Assembly (NCBI GenBank): GCA_024697185.1
Contig: JAILGB010000029.1
Location: forward strand, 1-64,000
Reading direction: 5' to 3'
DNA from: Opitutales bacterium
GTDB taxonomy: Bacteria; Verrucomicrobiota; Verrucomicrobiia; Opitutales; UBA953
DNA length: 64,000 nt
Under the pieces are notes generated by a model that had not been told where the DNA came from, ran no database searches, and saw nothing but the letters and a program-made list of their open reading frames with translations. Below, piece after piece: positions 25,408 through 33,682 of this stretch. Numbering within the stretch: the stretch's first letter is position 1; every line of letters begins with the position of its first letter. A program made the position numbers and the translations under genes.

Positions 25408-27060
25408 TTATTCTCCGTAAACTTCTTTGGGCCAATAGGTTTTGACGCCTTGGTCTTTGAGATTTTGGAGAAGGGGCTTTGCGCGCTGGGCGAAATTTTT
25501 CCAGTTGCGATTTTTCATCGGAGACCATCCGGCTTCGGCGAGGGCGAGCGCGCGCGGGAACGCCTGATAGGTGATTTGGTCGAGGGTCACGAGATGTTCC
25601 GACCAGAGAGTGCCTTCGCAGCCGAGGATAAATTTTTGCTCGTTTTCCGGGCGGCCGTATCCGGGGTCAAACTGGTAGCAGCGTTCGAGGGTGACGACGG
25701 GCATCCAGCCGTGATTGGGATCGCCGTTGATTTGCGGATAGTCGAGGTAGGCGAATTCTCCGGGGCAGCAGATGACTTTGTAATTTTCCTTGATCGCGCG
25801 ATCGATCGTGCGCGGTGTCAGCCCCATGCGCCAAGAATACATGATGGCGTTTTTGGGATAATTCGGGACATCGAGTTCATACCAATAAAGCGCGGTTTTG
25901 CCGGCTTTTGCCATGGCTTCAAAGTTGCGTTGGAAAAAATAGGCCATCAGTTCCTGGGTGTTCTTGATTTTTTCTTTTTTCATGAACGCATTGCAGTCGG
26001 CGCATTTGTCCCAGCATTTTGCCGGAGCTTCGTCGCCGCCGAGGTGAAAATACTTTGAGGGGAAGAGTTTTGTGAGTTCCGCCAGGACGGTGTCAAAGAA
26101 TTCGTAGGTTTCTTTTTTGCCTGCGCAGAGAAGGGCTTCGGAAACGCCGGCGCGATCCCAGATTTCAATTTTCATTTTGGGATTTTGGCTGAGGAGTCCG
26201 GGATCGGCGTTGACGCGGCGGACATATTCGCAGGTGAGTTCGGGATAGGCGGTGATGGCGCCCATATTGTGTCCCGGCATATCGATTTCGGGAACGATAT
26301 CGACATAGTGGCGTTCGGCGAAGGCAATGATGTCCTTCATTTCTTTTTGGGTATAGTAGCCTCGCGTCCCTTCAGGTTTGTTGGGTTGCGCGCCGACGGT
26401 CATCAGTTTTTTGAACTTTGGATTTTTGATCTCGATGCGCCAGCCCTGGTCGTCGGAAAGATGGAGATGGAGAGTGTTGAATTTGTAGCGCGCCATAAGT
26501 TCGATAAACTTTTTGACATTTTCGACTGGCTGGAAATTGCGGGCGACGTCCATCATCAGCCCCCGGTATTCGAAGCGTGCGCCGTCTTTGATTTTTACTG
26601 CGGGAATTGTTTTTGCGTTCCCGCCGTTTTGCGGATCGATGCAGAGTTCGTCGAGGGTGCAGACGCCGTAAAAGGCTCCGGCTGGCGATGCGCCTTCAAT
26701 TTTAACGCCTTGCGAAGTGACTTCAAGTTTGTAGGCTTCCGTTTTGCCTTTTTTGGACGGGGCCTTGGCGGTGATGACAATGGCGTTCGGCACGATGACG
26801 GCGCCGGGCGCTTTTTGGATCGCCAAATTTTTCTTGTAGCGGGTTTTGAAAAGCTTTTGCAAAAAATCGGCGGCGTTTTTGCTGTTCGCGTCCGCGTAGA
26901 TGGCATTGATTTGCGAGACTTTGAGTTGTCCCGACATTTGTTTGATTTCCTGCGGCACGGGGATGATGGGCAAGTTTGTTTCTTGCGCCTGTGTTGCGGG
27001 AACGCCGATGAGGGCGAGACAAAGCAGGATGCTGTATTTTTTAAGGATGTTCAGGTTCAT
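25408..27060 (-). CDS. Secreted GH20 beta-N-acetylhexosaminidase
   Basis: Exported glycosidase of 550 aa removing terminal GlcNAc/GalNAc from glycans. A signal peptide covers about residues 1-25 (basic start, hydrophobic core, ATQA). An N-terminal GH20b-type domain (PVPQEIKQMSG...) leads into the catalytic barrel: YRGLMMDVARNF, LHLHLSDDQGWRIEIK, DIVPEIDMPGHN and the catalytic Asp343-Glu344 pair in FHLGGDEAP. The substrate-assisted mechanism of this family needs exactly that pair. With fucose catabolism in the same window it suggests use of mucin or milk-type glycans. It is last in a five-gene minus-strand operon with two unknown envelope proteins. Confidence 0.93.
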   Translation of the reverse strand: MNLNILKKYSILLCLALIGVPATQAQETNLPIIPVPQEIKQMSGQLKVSQINAIYADANSKNAADFLQKLFKTRYKKNLAIQKAPGAVIVPNAIVITAKAPSKKGKTEAYKLEVTSQGVKIEGASPAGAFYGVCTLDELCIDPQNGGNAKTIPAVKIKDGARFEYRGLMMDVARNFQPVENVKKFIELMARYKFNTLHLHLSDDQGWRIEIKNPKFKKLMTVGAQPNKPEGTRGYYTQKEMKDIIAFAERHYVDIVPEIDMPGHNMGAITAYPELTCEYVRRVNADPGLLSQNPKMKIEIWDRAGVSEALLCAGKKETYEFFDTVLAELTKLFPSKYFHLGGDEAPAKCWDKCADCNAFMKKEKIKNTQELMAYFFQRNFEAMAKAGKTALYWYELDVPNYPKNAIMYSWRMGLTPRTIDRAIKENYKVICCPGEFAYLDYPQINGDPNHGWMPVVTLERCYQFDPGYGRPENEQKFILGCEGTLWSEHLVTLDQITYQAFPRALALAEAGWSPMKNRNWKNFAQRAKPLLQNLKDQGVKTYWPKEVYGE

Positions 27061-27080
27061 GTTTTTTGTTATTTGGTTTT

Positions 27081-27827
27081 TTAAAGCCAGGCTGCGTTTG
27101 CAGCACAGCGAAGATTAAAGTTGAGGGCGCGTTTGCCGGTCGGAGTGAGTTTGACGTGCCCTCCGGCGGCGAGCACGAGTGCCATGCCGGCGGCGACGTC
27201 CCAGAGATTGGTGTTGTTTTCGCTATAGACATCGGCGCGTCCGCAGGCGACATAGGCGACGGCGAGCGCGGCGGTGCCGATCATTCGGATTTTTTTAAAT
27301 TTGCCGACTTCTTCGATAAACGGCATAAGGGCGCTCGGGGATTTGTCGGCGAGCGCGGGAAATCCGGTCATAAGGCAGGCTTGGGAGATTTCGTTCGCCC
27401 AGGCGGGGACGACGGCGTTCCCGTTGAGAGTCATCCCTTCACCGACGATGCCGGCGTAGAGTTCTTCCGCGTTAAAATTGTAGATGACACCGAGGACGGG
27501 TTTGTCGCCGCACATGAGTCCGATGCTGACGCAGGTGAGCGGTTGCCCGCGCTGGTAGTTGAAGGTGCCGTCGAGCGGATCGACGACCCAATAATAGGCG
27601 CCCGGCGTTTCGTAGAGTGTGGGATCGCCGCCGAGTTCTTCGCCGAAGACGGGCAGTTGCGTTCCCGCGAGTTCCCGGCGGATGAGTTGCTCCGAGTCGA
27701 GGTCGGCGGCAAGTTTGACATCGTTTTTGTCGCAGAGGGAAATCTGTCTGTCGGCGCCGTTTTTCAGGACCGTTCCCGTGGTGCGCGCCGCTTTGATTGC
27801 GGTTTCGAGTAAGGAGTGCAAGTTCAT
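27081..27827 (-). CDS. Inositol monophosphatase-family phosphatase (second copy)
   Basis: 248-aa member of the Mg2+-dependent IMPase superfamily. Metal/phosphate motifs: FGEELGG, DPLDGTFNYQRG and NLWDVAAGMALVLAAGG. It differs clearly from the gene at 21547 and is more like classical SuhB-type proteins in the DPLDGTFNY word. Substrate unknown. The ATG at 27827 fits the family N terminus; the frame is open further upstream through the neighbouring gene. It sits 4 bases after the discoidin-domain gene and 20 bases before GH20. Confidence 0.85.
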   Translation of the reverse strand: MNLHSLLETAIKAARTTGTVLKNGADRQISLCDKNDVKLAADLDSEQLIRRELAGTQLPVFGEELGGDPTLYETPGAYYWVVDPLDGTFNYQRGQPLTCVSIGLMCGDKPVLGVIYNFNAEELYAGIVGEGMTLNGNAVVPAWANEISQACLMTGFPALADKSPSALMPFIEEVGKFKKIRMIGTAALAVAYVACGRADVYSENNTNLWDVAAGMALVLAAGGHVKLTPTGKRALNFNLRCAANAAWL

Positions 27828-27831
27828 GGTT

Positions 27832-28491
27832 TTAGGGTTTGGGGATTCCGTAAAGTTCGATTTCGATATAATGGTTGCCGCTATCGGAGCTGTTGCCGTT
27901 GCTGTAAAAGCGCCAATAGCGCATTGCGGGAATGTCGTTCGGGAGAGTGATGATTTTGCCGAGGTGGGTTTCGATATAAACTTTGTCGTTCCCGTGGCCG
28001 AATCCGGCGGAATTGTCAAAATCGTTGTTGAAAAGAGTATAGACTGCGGTTTTGAAATCCGGATCGTTGGAGGCTTGGATGACGACGTCGTGGTAAACGC
28101 GTTTTTGCCGGTGGTAGTGCCAAAGGGCGACGGCGCTGATTTTTGCGGATTGTTGCAAATCGATTTGTACCCATTGCAGACCGGGCGCGAGCTCGACTTC
28201 GTAGCCTTCGTCGCCGTCTTTGTCTCCGTCGGTGATGTAGTCGAGTTCGCCGACGACGATCAAGTCATCGCTGGCGCTGACCGCTTTCCCGAGCGCGAGA
28301 TTTTGTGTTCCCGCGGGAACGTCGATTGTTGTCGGCGATGAGGATTTGTCGATTTTTTCGGGATCGATTTTTATCGGTTGCGGTGTTCCCACGAGTGCCG
28401 GCGGCGGGAACGACAAAGGGAACGGCTCCGCTAACGCCGTTGCGGCAAACAGGGCGGAAAAAAGGGCTATTTGGGTCGCGGGAACGTTCAT
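27832..28491 (-). CDS. Exported discoidin (F5/8 type C)-like domain protein
   Basis: 219-aa exported protein. A signal peptide (about residues 1-21, ending ATALA) is followed by a Pro/Lys-rich linker and then a beta-sandwich domain of the F5/8C family, with the usual NLALGKAVSAS start, WVQIDLQQSAKISAVALWHYH, VIQASNDPDFK and the closing RYWRFYSNG...HYIEIELYGI. Such domains bind carbohydrate or surface ligands. There is no catalytic domain. Overlap of 4 bases (ATGA) with the gene upstream indicates coupled translation. Ligand and exact role are unknown. Confidence 0.75.
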   Translation of the reverse strand: MNVPATQIALFSALFAATALAEPFPLSFPPPALVGTPQPIKIDPEKIDKSSSPTTIDVPAGTQNLALGKAVSASDDLIVVGELDYITDGDKDGDEGYEVELAPGLQWVQIDLQQSAKISAVALWHYHRQKRVYHDVVIQASNDPDFKTAVYTLFNNDFDNSAGFGHGNDKVYIETHLGKIITLPNDIPAMRYWRFYSNGNSSDSGNHYIEIELYGIPKP

Positions 28492-29798
28492 TGTGTCATG
28501 ATTTTTGAGATTTCGGCGCTTTGTTTTTCCGCCATTTCACGCGCTTCGACGGCTTTTGCCCATTGCTCGGCGATTTTTTGTTCGTGGTTTTTGAGGACTT
28601 TTTGCTTGCTGGGCGCCCAAGGCGTTCCCGCGGCGAGTTTGGCTCGCGGTTCGGGATTGGAGAGCATTTCGTAATAGGCTGCCAGTTCTGCAAACGCGTT
28701 GTGCCAGACGGGATTGGTGTCGGGCAGGGCGTTGGCGATTTCAGCCAGGCGGCGGTAGATGATCAGTTTTGCGTTTTCCTGGCTGATCAGCGGTAAAATG
28801 TTTTCGGCGTTGACTTCTGTTTCCTTGCCGTTGACGGCGACGGAAAAAATCAGCATTTCCTCGTAGCGTTCCCGTGACTGTCCGGGGCTTTCCGTTCCCG
28901 TCGGGATTTGCGCTTTGGTCGCGTAAAATTGCGAAATCCAAATCATTTGCAAATCGTCCGTCGTTGTAATTTTGGAGAGTGTTTTTAAAGTTTCTGCGGG
29001 ATCGGTTATAAAATTTTTAAGTTTTTTGCGAACGGCTCTTCCGAGGAGAAATGCGTTGGCTCTGAAATCTTCGTCGGGAACGGCAAAATTTTGCAGATCG
29101 TCGTCTGCGTTGATGATTTTTTCAAAATTGTCGGGTGTCGCGTTTTCGATTTTTTGGCGGAACAGTCTCAATTTGCCGGTTGATTGGGCGATGAGGGCTT
29201 CATCGGCGATTGCGGCGATCAGCCATTGGGGTGCGTTGTTTTGCGGGAACGTGATTTTTTCGTTTTGGGCGTATTGTCGCACGAGGGCTTCGGCGAGAAT
29301 GTAGGCGATTTCGTAGTCGCTCAGTTTTTGCGGATCGCGGCAAATTTCACAGCGCCAGTCCTTGCGCAGATTTTTTTTGAGGACTCTGACGGGCGTGTCG
29401 TTTTCGTTCAGCGGGGAGATCCAGACTTCGATGCGCCGGTTGTTTTCTGAAAATTTGATAGCGTTCGCCTGGGCGCGCCGGCTGACGAGTTCGGCGATCC
29501 CGCTGACGCGCTGCATCATCGGCAAATCTTCGCAAAACACATCAAAGCAATCGCTTTGCGCCTCATAGAGCGGGGGAAGTTCTTCGATGGCTTCTTTGAT
29601 TTTTTCGTCGTCTTCGGCGGAAATTGCCGGAAGAGCCGGCTCCAGGTTTTCCTCTGTGGCGGGAACGGTTTTTTCGGCTTCGCCGGAACTTTGTCCTAAG
29701 GTGCCGCGAATCGGTCCCCAGTCATCGGCGCAAACGAGCGTCGCCGCCGCGAGGAAGGCGCAAAAAGTGAAAGCGGACGCTTGTTTTAGGGATTCCAT
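28488..29798 (-). CDS. Exported protein of unknown function
   Basis: 436 aa, not recognised. Residues 1-24 look like a signal peptide (hydrophobic AFTFCAFLAAATLVCA, cleavage near CADD). The mature part is largely helical and charged, with two CxxC-like cysteines (CEICRD) and a section (EIAYILAEALVRQYAQ ... WLIAAIADEALIAQ) reminiscent of helices around a peptidase-like or TPR-like fold, but no HExxH or other catalytic motif. The C terminus is coiled-coil-like (QKVLKNHEQKIAEQWAKAVE). It overlaps the upstream gene by 13 bases and the downstream discoidin gene by 4, so the three are one translational unit. Confidence 0.7.
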   Translation of the reverse strand: MESLKQASAFTFCAFLAAATLVCADDWGPIRGTLGQSSGEAEKTVPATEENLEPALPAISAEDDEKIKEAIEELPPLYEAQSDCFDVFCEDLPMMQRVSGIAELVSRRAQANAIKFSENNRRIEVWISPLNENDTPVRVLKKNLRKDWRCEICRDPQKLSDYEIAYILAEALVRQYAQNEKITFPQNNAPQWLIAAIADEALIAQSTGKLRLFRQKIENATPDNFEKIINADDDLQNFAVPDEDFRANAFLLGRAVRKKLKNFITDPAETLKTLSKITTTDDLQMIWISQFYATKAQIPTGTESPGQSRERYEEMLIFSVAVNGKETEVNAENILPLISQENAKLIIYRRLAEIANALPDTNPVWHNAFAELAAYYEMLSNPEPRAKLAAGTPWAPSKQKVLKNHEQKIAEQWAKAVEAREMAEKQSAEISKIMTQ

Positions 29799-30766
29799 TT
29801 GACTTTAAGCTGTTTGCCGGGATAAATGGTAATTTTGTCCCCGAGGGCGATTTCGCTGTTGTTTTTGTAAATTGTAAAGGTGACCGGTTCCGTGATCGGT
29901 CCGAAGTCGTGCCGCCAACGGTTGCCGCCGGAATATTCCATTGTTGTGCGGGAACTTTGCGCTGAGAGATTGTCGACGATCTGGGGCGGTTCTGTTGTTG
30001 AGATGGCTGCCGTCAGCATCAAAATCGCATGCGGATGATCCAAGGGTTCGTCGTAAGGCAGGTCCGGCTGGGATTCTTCGGCGGGAACGGCGGGCGGTTC
30101 TTCGGGAACGGTTTTTTCTTCGCTCGGCTCTTCCGGATTTGTGGGAACGGCAGCTTCTTCCTCGGGGATGTTTTCTTCTTCGTCGGATTCTTCCGGCTCC
30201 GGTTCTGCGGGGATGCTTTCGTCTTCGTTCCCGTCGTTGTTTTCTTCGTCCGTTCCGTTATCGTCTGTCGTTTCGCTTTCTTCGATTACGGTGATGTCGT
30301 CGATGGCGTTGAGGATTTGACGTTTGTTTTTGAGGAGCGTCTGTTCGATTTCTTCAAAACGTTTGTTGATTTCCTCAAACTGCTCGTTGATGTTTGTGTT
30401 GAGTTCTTTAAATTTTTCAAGAATCGTATTTTCGTCGGGGAGGTCTGCGGGAACGCGATTTGTGAGTTTTGCGAGTTCCGCTTCGATTTTTTTAAGGCTT
30501 TCGAGTGTTTGTTTGCCGTCGTTTGGGGGAGGGTTCCCGTCATTGTTGCCGGCTTCGTTCAAAGTGTTTTTCAGTTCCTCGACAAGCTTGTTTTTGGCGA
30601 CATAACGGCTTTCGTTGAGGAGTTGGAGAAGGGCGATAATCTCTCCGACGGCTAAAACGCCGCAGAGCAAAATCAGGGTTTGCAGATCGTGTTGCGCCTG
30701 TCCGGTGTAAATCAGAACGGCGAGAACAACGATCCCGAAGATGGCGAATGGGATGATGCGTTGCAT
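29786..30766 (-). CDS. Membrane-anchored coiled-coil protein with acidic linker, unknown function
   Basis: 326 aa, not recognised. Two N-terminal membrane segments (about residues 5-22 and 30-48) anchor it. Residues about 55-155 form a charged coiled coil (LNTNINEQFEEINKRFEEIEQ). Residues about 160-240 are an extremely acidic Glu/Pro-rich linker (EPEPEESDEEENIPEEEAA) with repeated VPxE words encoded by GTTCCCG elements. A small C-terminal domain (about residues 255-326) ends in ITIYPGKQLKVKW, possibly a beta domain. The layout suggests a spacer-type envelope protein. It is first in the operon that ends in GH20. Confidence 0.65.
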   Translation of the reverse strand: MQRIIPFAIFGIVVLAVLIYTGQAQHDLQTLILLCGVLAVGEIIALLQLLNESRYVAKNKLVEELKNTLNEAGNNDGNPPPNDGKQTLESLKKIEAELAKLTNRVPADLPDENTILEKFKELNTNINEQFEEINKRFEEIEQTLLKNKRQILNAIDDITVIEESETTDDNGTDEENNDGNEDESIPAEPEPEESDEEENIPEEEAAVPTNPEEPSEEKTVPEEPPAVPAEESQPDLPYDEPLDHPHAILMLTAAISTTEPPQIVDNLSAQSSRTTMEYSGGNRWRHDFGPITEPVTFTIYKNNSEIALGDKITIYPGKQLKVKWNP

Positions 30767-30850
30767 AGGGATTTTGAGATAAGACGAGGAGGGGAAAACA
30801 AGAAGAGGGATTTTTGCGGGAACGCCGTTGGGGAGGACGGCGGGAACGCG

Positions 30851-31861
30851 CTATTTGGGGAATCCCACTTTGCGGTAAACTTTGTCGAGGGTCTTAAAAG
30901 CTGTTTTTTGTGCGGCGGCGGATCCGGCTTTGAGAACTTCGTCAAGATAATCCTTGTTTTTGATGAGTTCCTCATAGCGCGTGCGGACGGGATCGAGCGC
31001 GGCAACGACGGCGTCGGCGACGGTCTTTTTGAAATCGCCGTAGCCTTTGCCGGCAAATTCGTCTTCGATCTGCTGATTGCTTTTGCCGGTGATCGCCGAG
31101 TAAATCGACATCAGGTTTGTGATGCCCGGCTTGGCGACGGGATCGGCGCGAACGGAGGATTCCGAGTCTGTGACCGCCGACATGATTTTTTTGCGAACGG
31201 ATGCCGCCGGCTCGATCAGTTCGATCGTTCCCGATTGGTTGGGGTCGCTTTTGGACATTTTGGAGGCGGGATTTTGGAGCGACATGACGCGGGCGCCCGC
31301 CTTGCCGATAAAGGGTTCGGGAATATTGAAAGTCGGAGAAAAAGTCGCGTTGAATTTTTCCGCCAGGTCGCGTGTGAGCTCAAGGTGTTGTTTTTGGTCT
31401 TCGCCGACGGGAACGACATTGGCGTTGTAGAGCAGGATGTCTGCCGCCATCAAAACAGGATAATAAAGCAGACCGGCGTTGACGGAAATCTGTTTTTTCG
31501 CCTTGTCCTTAAATTGCGTCATGCGTTCCAGTTGCCCCAGCGGACAGAGGCACGAAAGCACCCAGGCAAGCTCCGTGTGCCCGATAACATGGCTTTGGAC
31601 AAAAATCGTCGATTTGGCGGGATCGATCCCGCAGGCCATATACTGGGCAAGGCAGGAATAGGTGTTCTGGCGCAGCTCCGCGGGAACCTTGGGCAGAGTG
31701 ATCGCGTGCTGGTTGGTAATGAAATAGTAGCACTGATAGTCGTCTTGCATGATGCTCCAATTACGGACGGCGCCAAGATAGTTGCCCAAATGGAGCCTGC
31801 CCGTCGGTTGGGCACCTGTTAAAATAATCGGTTTTTGAGGAACTTTCGCTACTTCTGTCAT
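30851..31861 (-). CDS. trpS: Tryptophanyl-tRNA synthetase
   Basis: Class I aminoacyl-tRNA synthetase charging tRNA-Trp, 336 aa, normal length. The HIGH-type motif is TGAQPTGRLHLGNYLGA, the tryptophan pocket includes LLYYPVLMAADILLY and VPVGEDQKQHLELTRD, and the KMSKS loop is intact (NPASKMSKSDPN). It has its own promoter divergent from the adjacent tRNA-Ser gene. A short predicted leader of about 17 bases leaves no room for an attenuator. Confidence 0.97.
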   Translation of the reverse strand: MTEVAKVPQKPIILTGAQPTGRLHLGNYLGAVRNWSIMQDDYQCYYFITNQHAITLPKVPAELRQNTYSCLAQYMACGIDPAKSTIFVQSHVIGHTELAWVLSCLCPLGQLERMTQFKDKAKKQISVNAGLLYYPVLMAADILLYNANVVPVGEDQKQHLELTRDLAEKFNATFSPTFNIPEPFIGKAGARVMSLQNPASKMSKSDPNQSGTIELIEPAASVRKKIMSAVTDSESSVRADPVAKPGITNLMSIYSAITGKSNQQIEDEFAGKGYGDFKKTVADAVVAALDPVRTRYEELIKNKDYLDEVLKAGSAAAQKTAFKTLDKVYRKVGFPK

Positions 31862-31885
31862 CGTAAAAATCTTTTCGTTCGCCTA

Positions 31886-31915
31886 ATTATACACGCACGC
31901 GATTTTGCTTTGCAA
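31886..31915 (-). promoter_or_regulatory. Promoter of trpS
   Basis: Minus strand TTGCAA (31915-31910), 18-base spacer, TATAAT (31891-31886), 24 bases before the ATG. Confidence 0.65.
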
Positions 31916-31930
31916 AAATAAAATTTTCAC

Positions 31931-31959
31931 TTGCCCGATTTCAAGATATTTGCTAAAAT
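31931..31959 (+). promoter_or_regulatory. Promoter of tRNA-Ser(CGA)
   Basis: TTGCCC (31931-31936), 17-base spacer containing TGC just before the -10 (extended -10), TAAAAT (31954-31959). The predicted start is about 12 bases before the mature tRNA. Confidence 0.75.
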
Positions 31960-31977
31960 TTTAAGACAAATCTGTAT

Positions 31978-32065
31978 GGAGAGATGACAGAGTGGCCGAT
32001 TGTGCCTGACTCGAAATCAGGTGTGCCGCAAGGTACCGGGGGTTCGAATCCCTCTCTCTCCGCCA
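31978..32065 (+). tRNA. tRNA-Ser, anticodon CGA
   Basis: 88 bases folding as a class II tRNA. The acceptor stem GGAGAGA pairs with TCTCTCC, the anticodon stem CCTGA/TCAGG encloses loop CTCGAAA (anticodon CGA, reads UCG), there is a long variable arm, and the T arm contains GGTTCGAATCC. Discriminator G and an encoded CCA end it. Confidence 0.97.
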
Positions 32066-32068
32066 GAT

Positions 32069-32109
32069 AAAACGCCGCAACAAGTTAATGATTGTCGCGG
32101 CGTTTTTAT
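32069..32109 (+). terminator. Terminator after tRNA-Ser(CGA)
   Basis: AACGCCGCAACAA pairs with TTGTCGCGGCGTT (one mismatch) around an 8-base loop, followed by a T-run. Confidence 0.8.
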
Positions 32110-32123
32110 TTTTGTAGTCGTGT

Positions 32124-32139
32124 CGTTCCCGAGGGAACG
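32124..32139. repeat. Near-perfect 16-bp palindrome of the iterated element
   Basis: CGTTCCCGAGGGAACG in the gap between the tRNA terminator and the convergent murE stop; could act in murE transcript ending on the minus strand, though no T-run follows. Confidence 0.7.
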
Positions 32140-32164
32140 TTTATGAATGTGTCGAACGGACGCG

Positions 32165-33670
32165 CTATTTTTTTCGGTGCCGCTTGAGTTCGAGGAGCTC
32201 TTTTGCGACAATTTTGTCGTCGAAGGGCAGGGTTATGTTGGCAAAAATCTGATAGTTTTCGTGTCCTTTCCCGGCGATGAGGATGATGTCGTCTTTTTGT
32301 GCGGCGTCAATGGCGAGCGCGATGGCGCGTCGCCGGTCGGGTTCAAAAGTGATTGTTTCAGGATTTTGAACGCCGGTTTTCATATCGTTAAAAATTTGTT
32401 CGAGCGATTCTTTTCGGGGGTTGTCGGCGGTCGCCCAAGCGTGGTCTGCAAATTTTTGAACAGCCTTCACCATTTTGGGCCGTTTGTCCCGATCCCGGTT
32501 GCCGCCACATCCGAAAACGCAGAGCAGTTTTGCCTTGGCGATGGATTTTAGCATTGAGAGCGCGTTGCAGAGAGCGTCGTCCGTGTGGGCGTAATCGACA
32601 AAGATTTCAAACGGGAAGTCGTTTTCGTTTATGCGTTCCATTCTTCCGGGAACGCCGGGGAATTTTTCGAGATCCGCAATCGCCTTTGAGATCTGAAGTC
32701 CCAAGGCATCGACGATGGCGAGTGCGCAAAGGACGTTGCTGACATTATAAAGTCCCGGGAGCCGGGTCCGGACATCGTATTCGCCGCTCGGGCAGCGGAG
32801 GACAAAGCGCGTTCCCGCGGCGCTGAAAAGGATTTTTTGTGCGCAAAAATCGCAATTTTGATTTTGTCCGACGCTGACGACTTTTGTGGGGTTTTGCCGG
32901 ATTTCTTTTTTGAGCCGTTCGCCGTAGGGATCGTCGGTATTGATGACGGCGATTTGCGGGAACGCGCCTTGATTTCCGTCAAAAAGGCGTTTTTTTGCCA
33001 AAAAATAATTTTCCATATCCCCATGGTAGTCGATATGGTCCTGAGTGAGATTTGAAAAAGCGACGACGTCGAATTTTAGTCCGTAAACGCGGTTTTGGCA
33101 GATGGAGTGGGAGCTGACCTCCATAATCGCTCCCGCGCAATTGTCCCGTCGCATTTCGTAGAAATATTGTGCCAGATCGAGGGCTTCCGGTGTTGTTTTG
33201 TAGCTGGGGATGCTGCGTTTGCCGAGTTCGTATCTTACGGTGCCGATCAGGCCCCAAGGGCGTTTTGTCTGTTGCATCATAAGATAGCGGACGATAGAAC
33301 TGATGCTTGTTTTGCCGTTTGTTCCCGTGATGCCGACGAGCGGAAAATCTGTGGGGGTCGAGTCGTTAAAAAATTGAGAGGCGGCAATCGGGATTGTCTT
33401 TAAGACGTCTTCGATGACGACGAGAGTTGCGGATATGTTTTTGTCGATTTTGTGGAGACTGTTTTTGGAAACAGCGATGGCTGCGGCTCCGTTTTTGAGG
33501 GCGGAGGCGATATAGTCCGTTCCTGCGGTATGAAGTCCGTCAACGGCAAAAAAGAGGGAGCCGGGGATGGCGCGCCGGCTGTCGGTGCAGAGGGCGGGGA
33601 CGGGGAGATTTTCGTTCCCGCAAATTGTGGTTCCGGGAATATTTTTGAAAATTTGCGCGATGGTTTTCAT
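32165..33670 (-). CDS. murE: UDP-MurNAc-tripeptide synthetase (meso-diaminopimelate-adding)
   Basis: Cytoplasmic Mur ligase adding the third residue to UDP-MurNAc-L-Ala-D-Glu. 501 aa. ATP-binding loop GITGTNGKTSISS, TTPEALDL, MEVSSHS, SNLTQDHIDYHG with the carbamylated-lysine region after it, and DYAHTDDAL are as in the family. The substrate-determining ADNPR motif is present (ATADNPRKESLE), which marks meso-diaminopimelate ligases rather than lysine ligases, so the wall is of the Gram-negative A1-gamma type. It is last of a five-gene dcw row; mraY, murF and murD do not follow. Confidence 0.96.
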   Translation of the reverse strand: MKTIAQIFKNIPGTTICGNENLPVPALCTDSRRAIPGSLFFAVDGLHTAGTDYIASALKNGAAAIAVSKNSLHKIDKNISATLVVIEDVLKTIPIAASQFFNDSTPTDFPLVGITGTNGKTSISSIVRYLMMQQTKRPWGLIGTVRYELGKRSIPSYKTTPEALDLAQYFYEMRRDNCAGAIMEVSSHSICQNRVYGLKFDVVAFSNLTQDHIDYHGDMENYFLAKKRLFDGNQGAFPQIAVINTDDPYGERLKKEIRQNPTKVVSVGQNQNCDFCAQKILFSAAGTRFVLRCPSGEYDVRTRLPGLYNVSNVLCALAIVDALGLQISKAIADLEKFPGVPGRMERINENDFPFEIFVDYAHTDDALCNALSMLKSIAKAKLLCVFGCGGNRDRDKRPKMVKAVQKFADHAWATADNPRKESLEQIFNDMKTGVQNPETITFEPDRRRAIALAIDAAQKDDIILIAGKGHENYQIFANITLPFDDKIVAKELLELKRHRKK

Positions 33671-33682
33671 TGTATGCTTTTG

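Noticed and set aside
25404..25408. Missing terminator between the convergent GT9 and GH20 genes
   Set aside because: Only three bases separate the stop codons; signals may lie inside the coding ends, and nothing specific could be supported.
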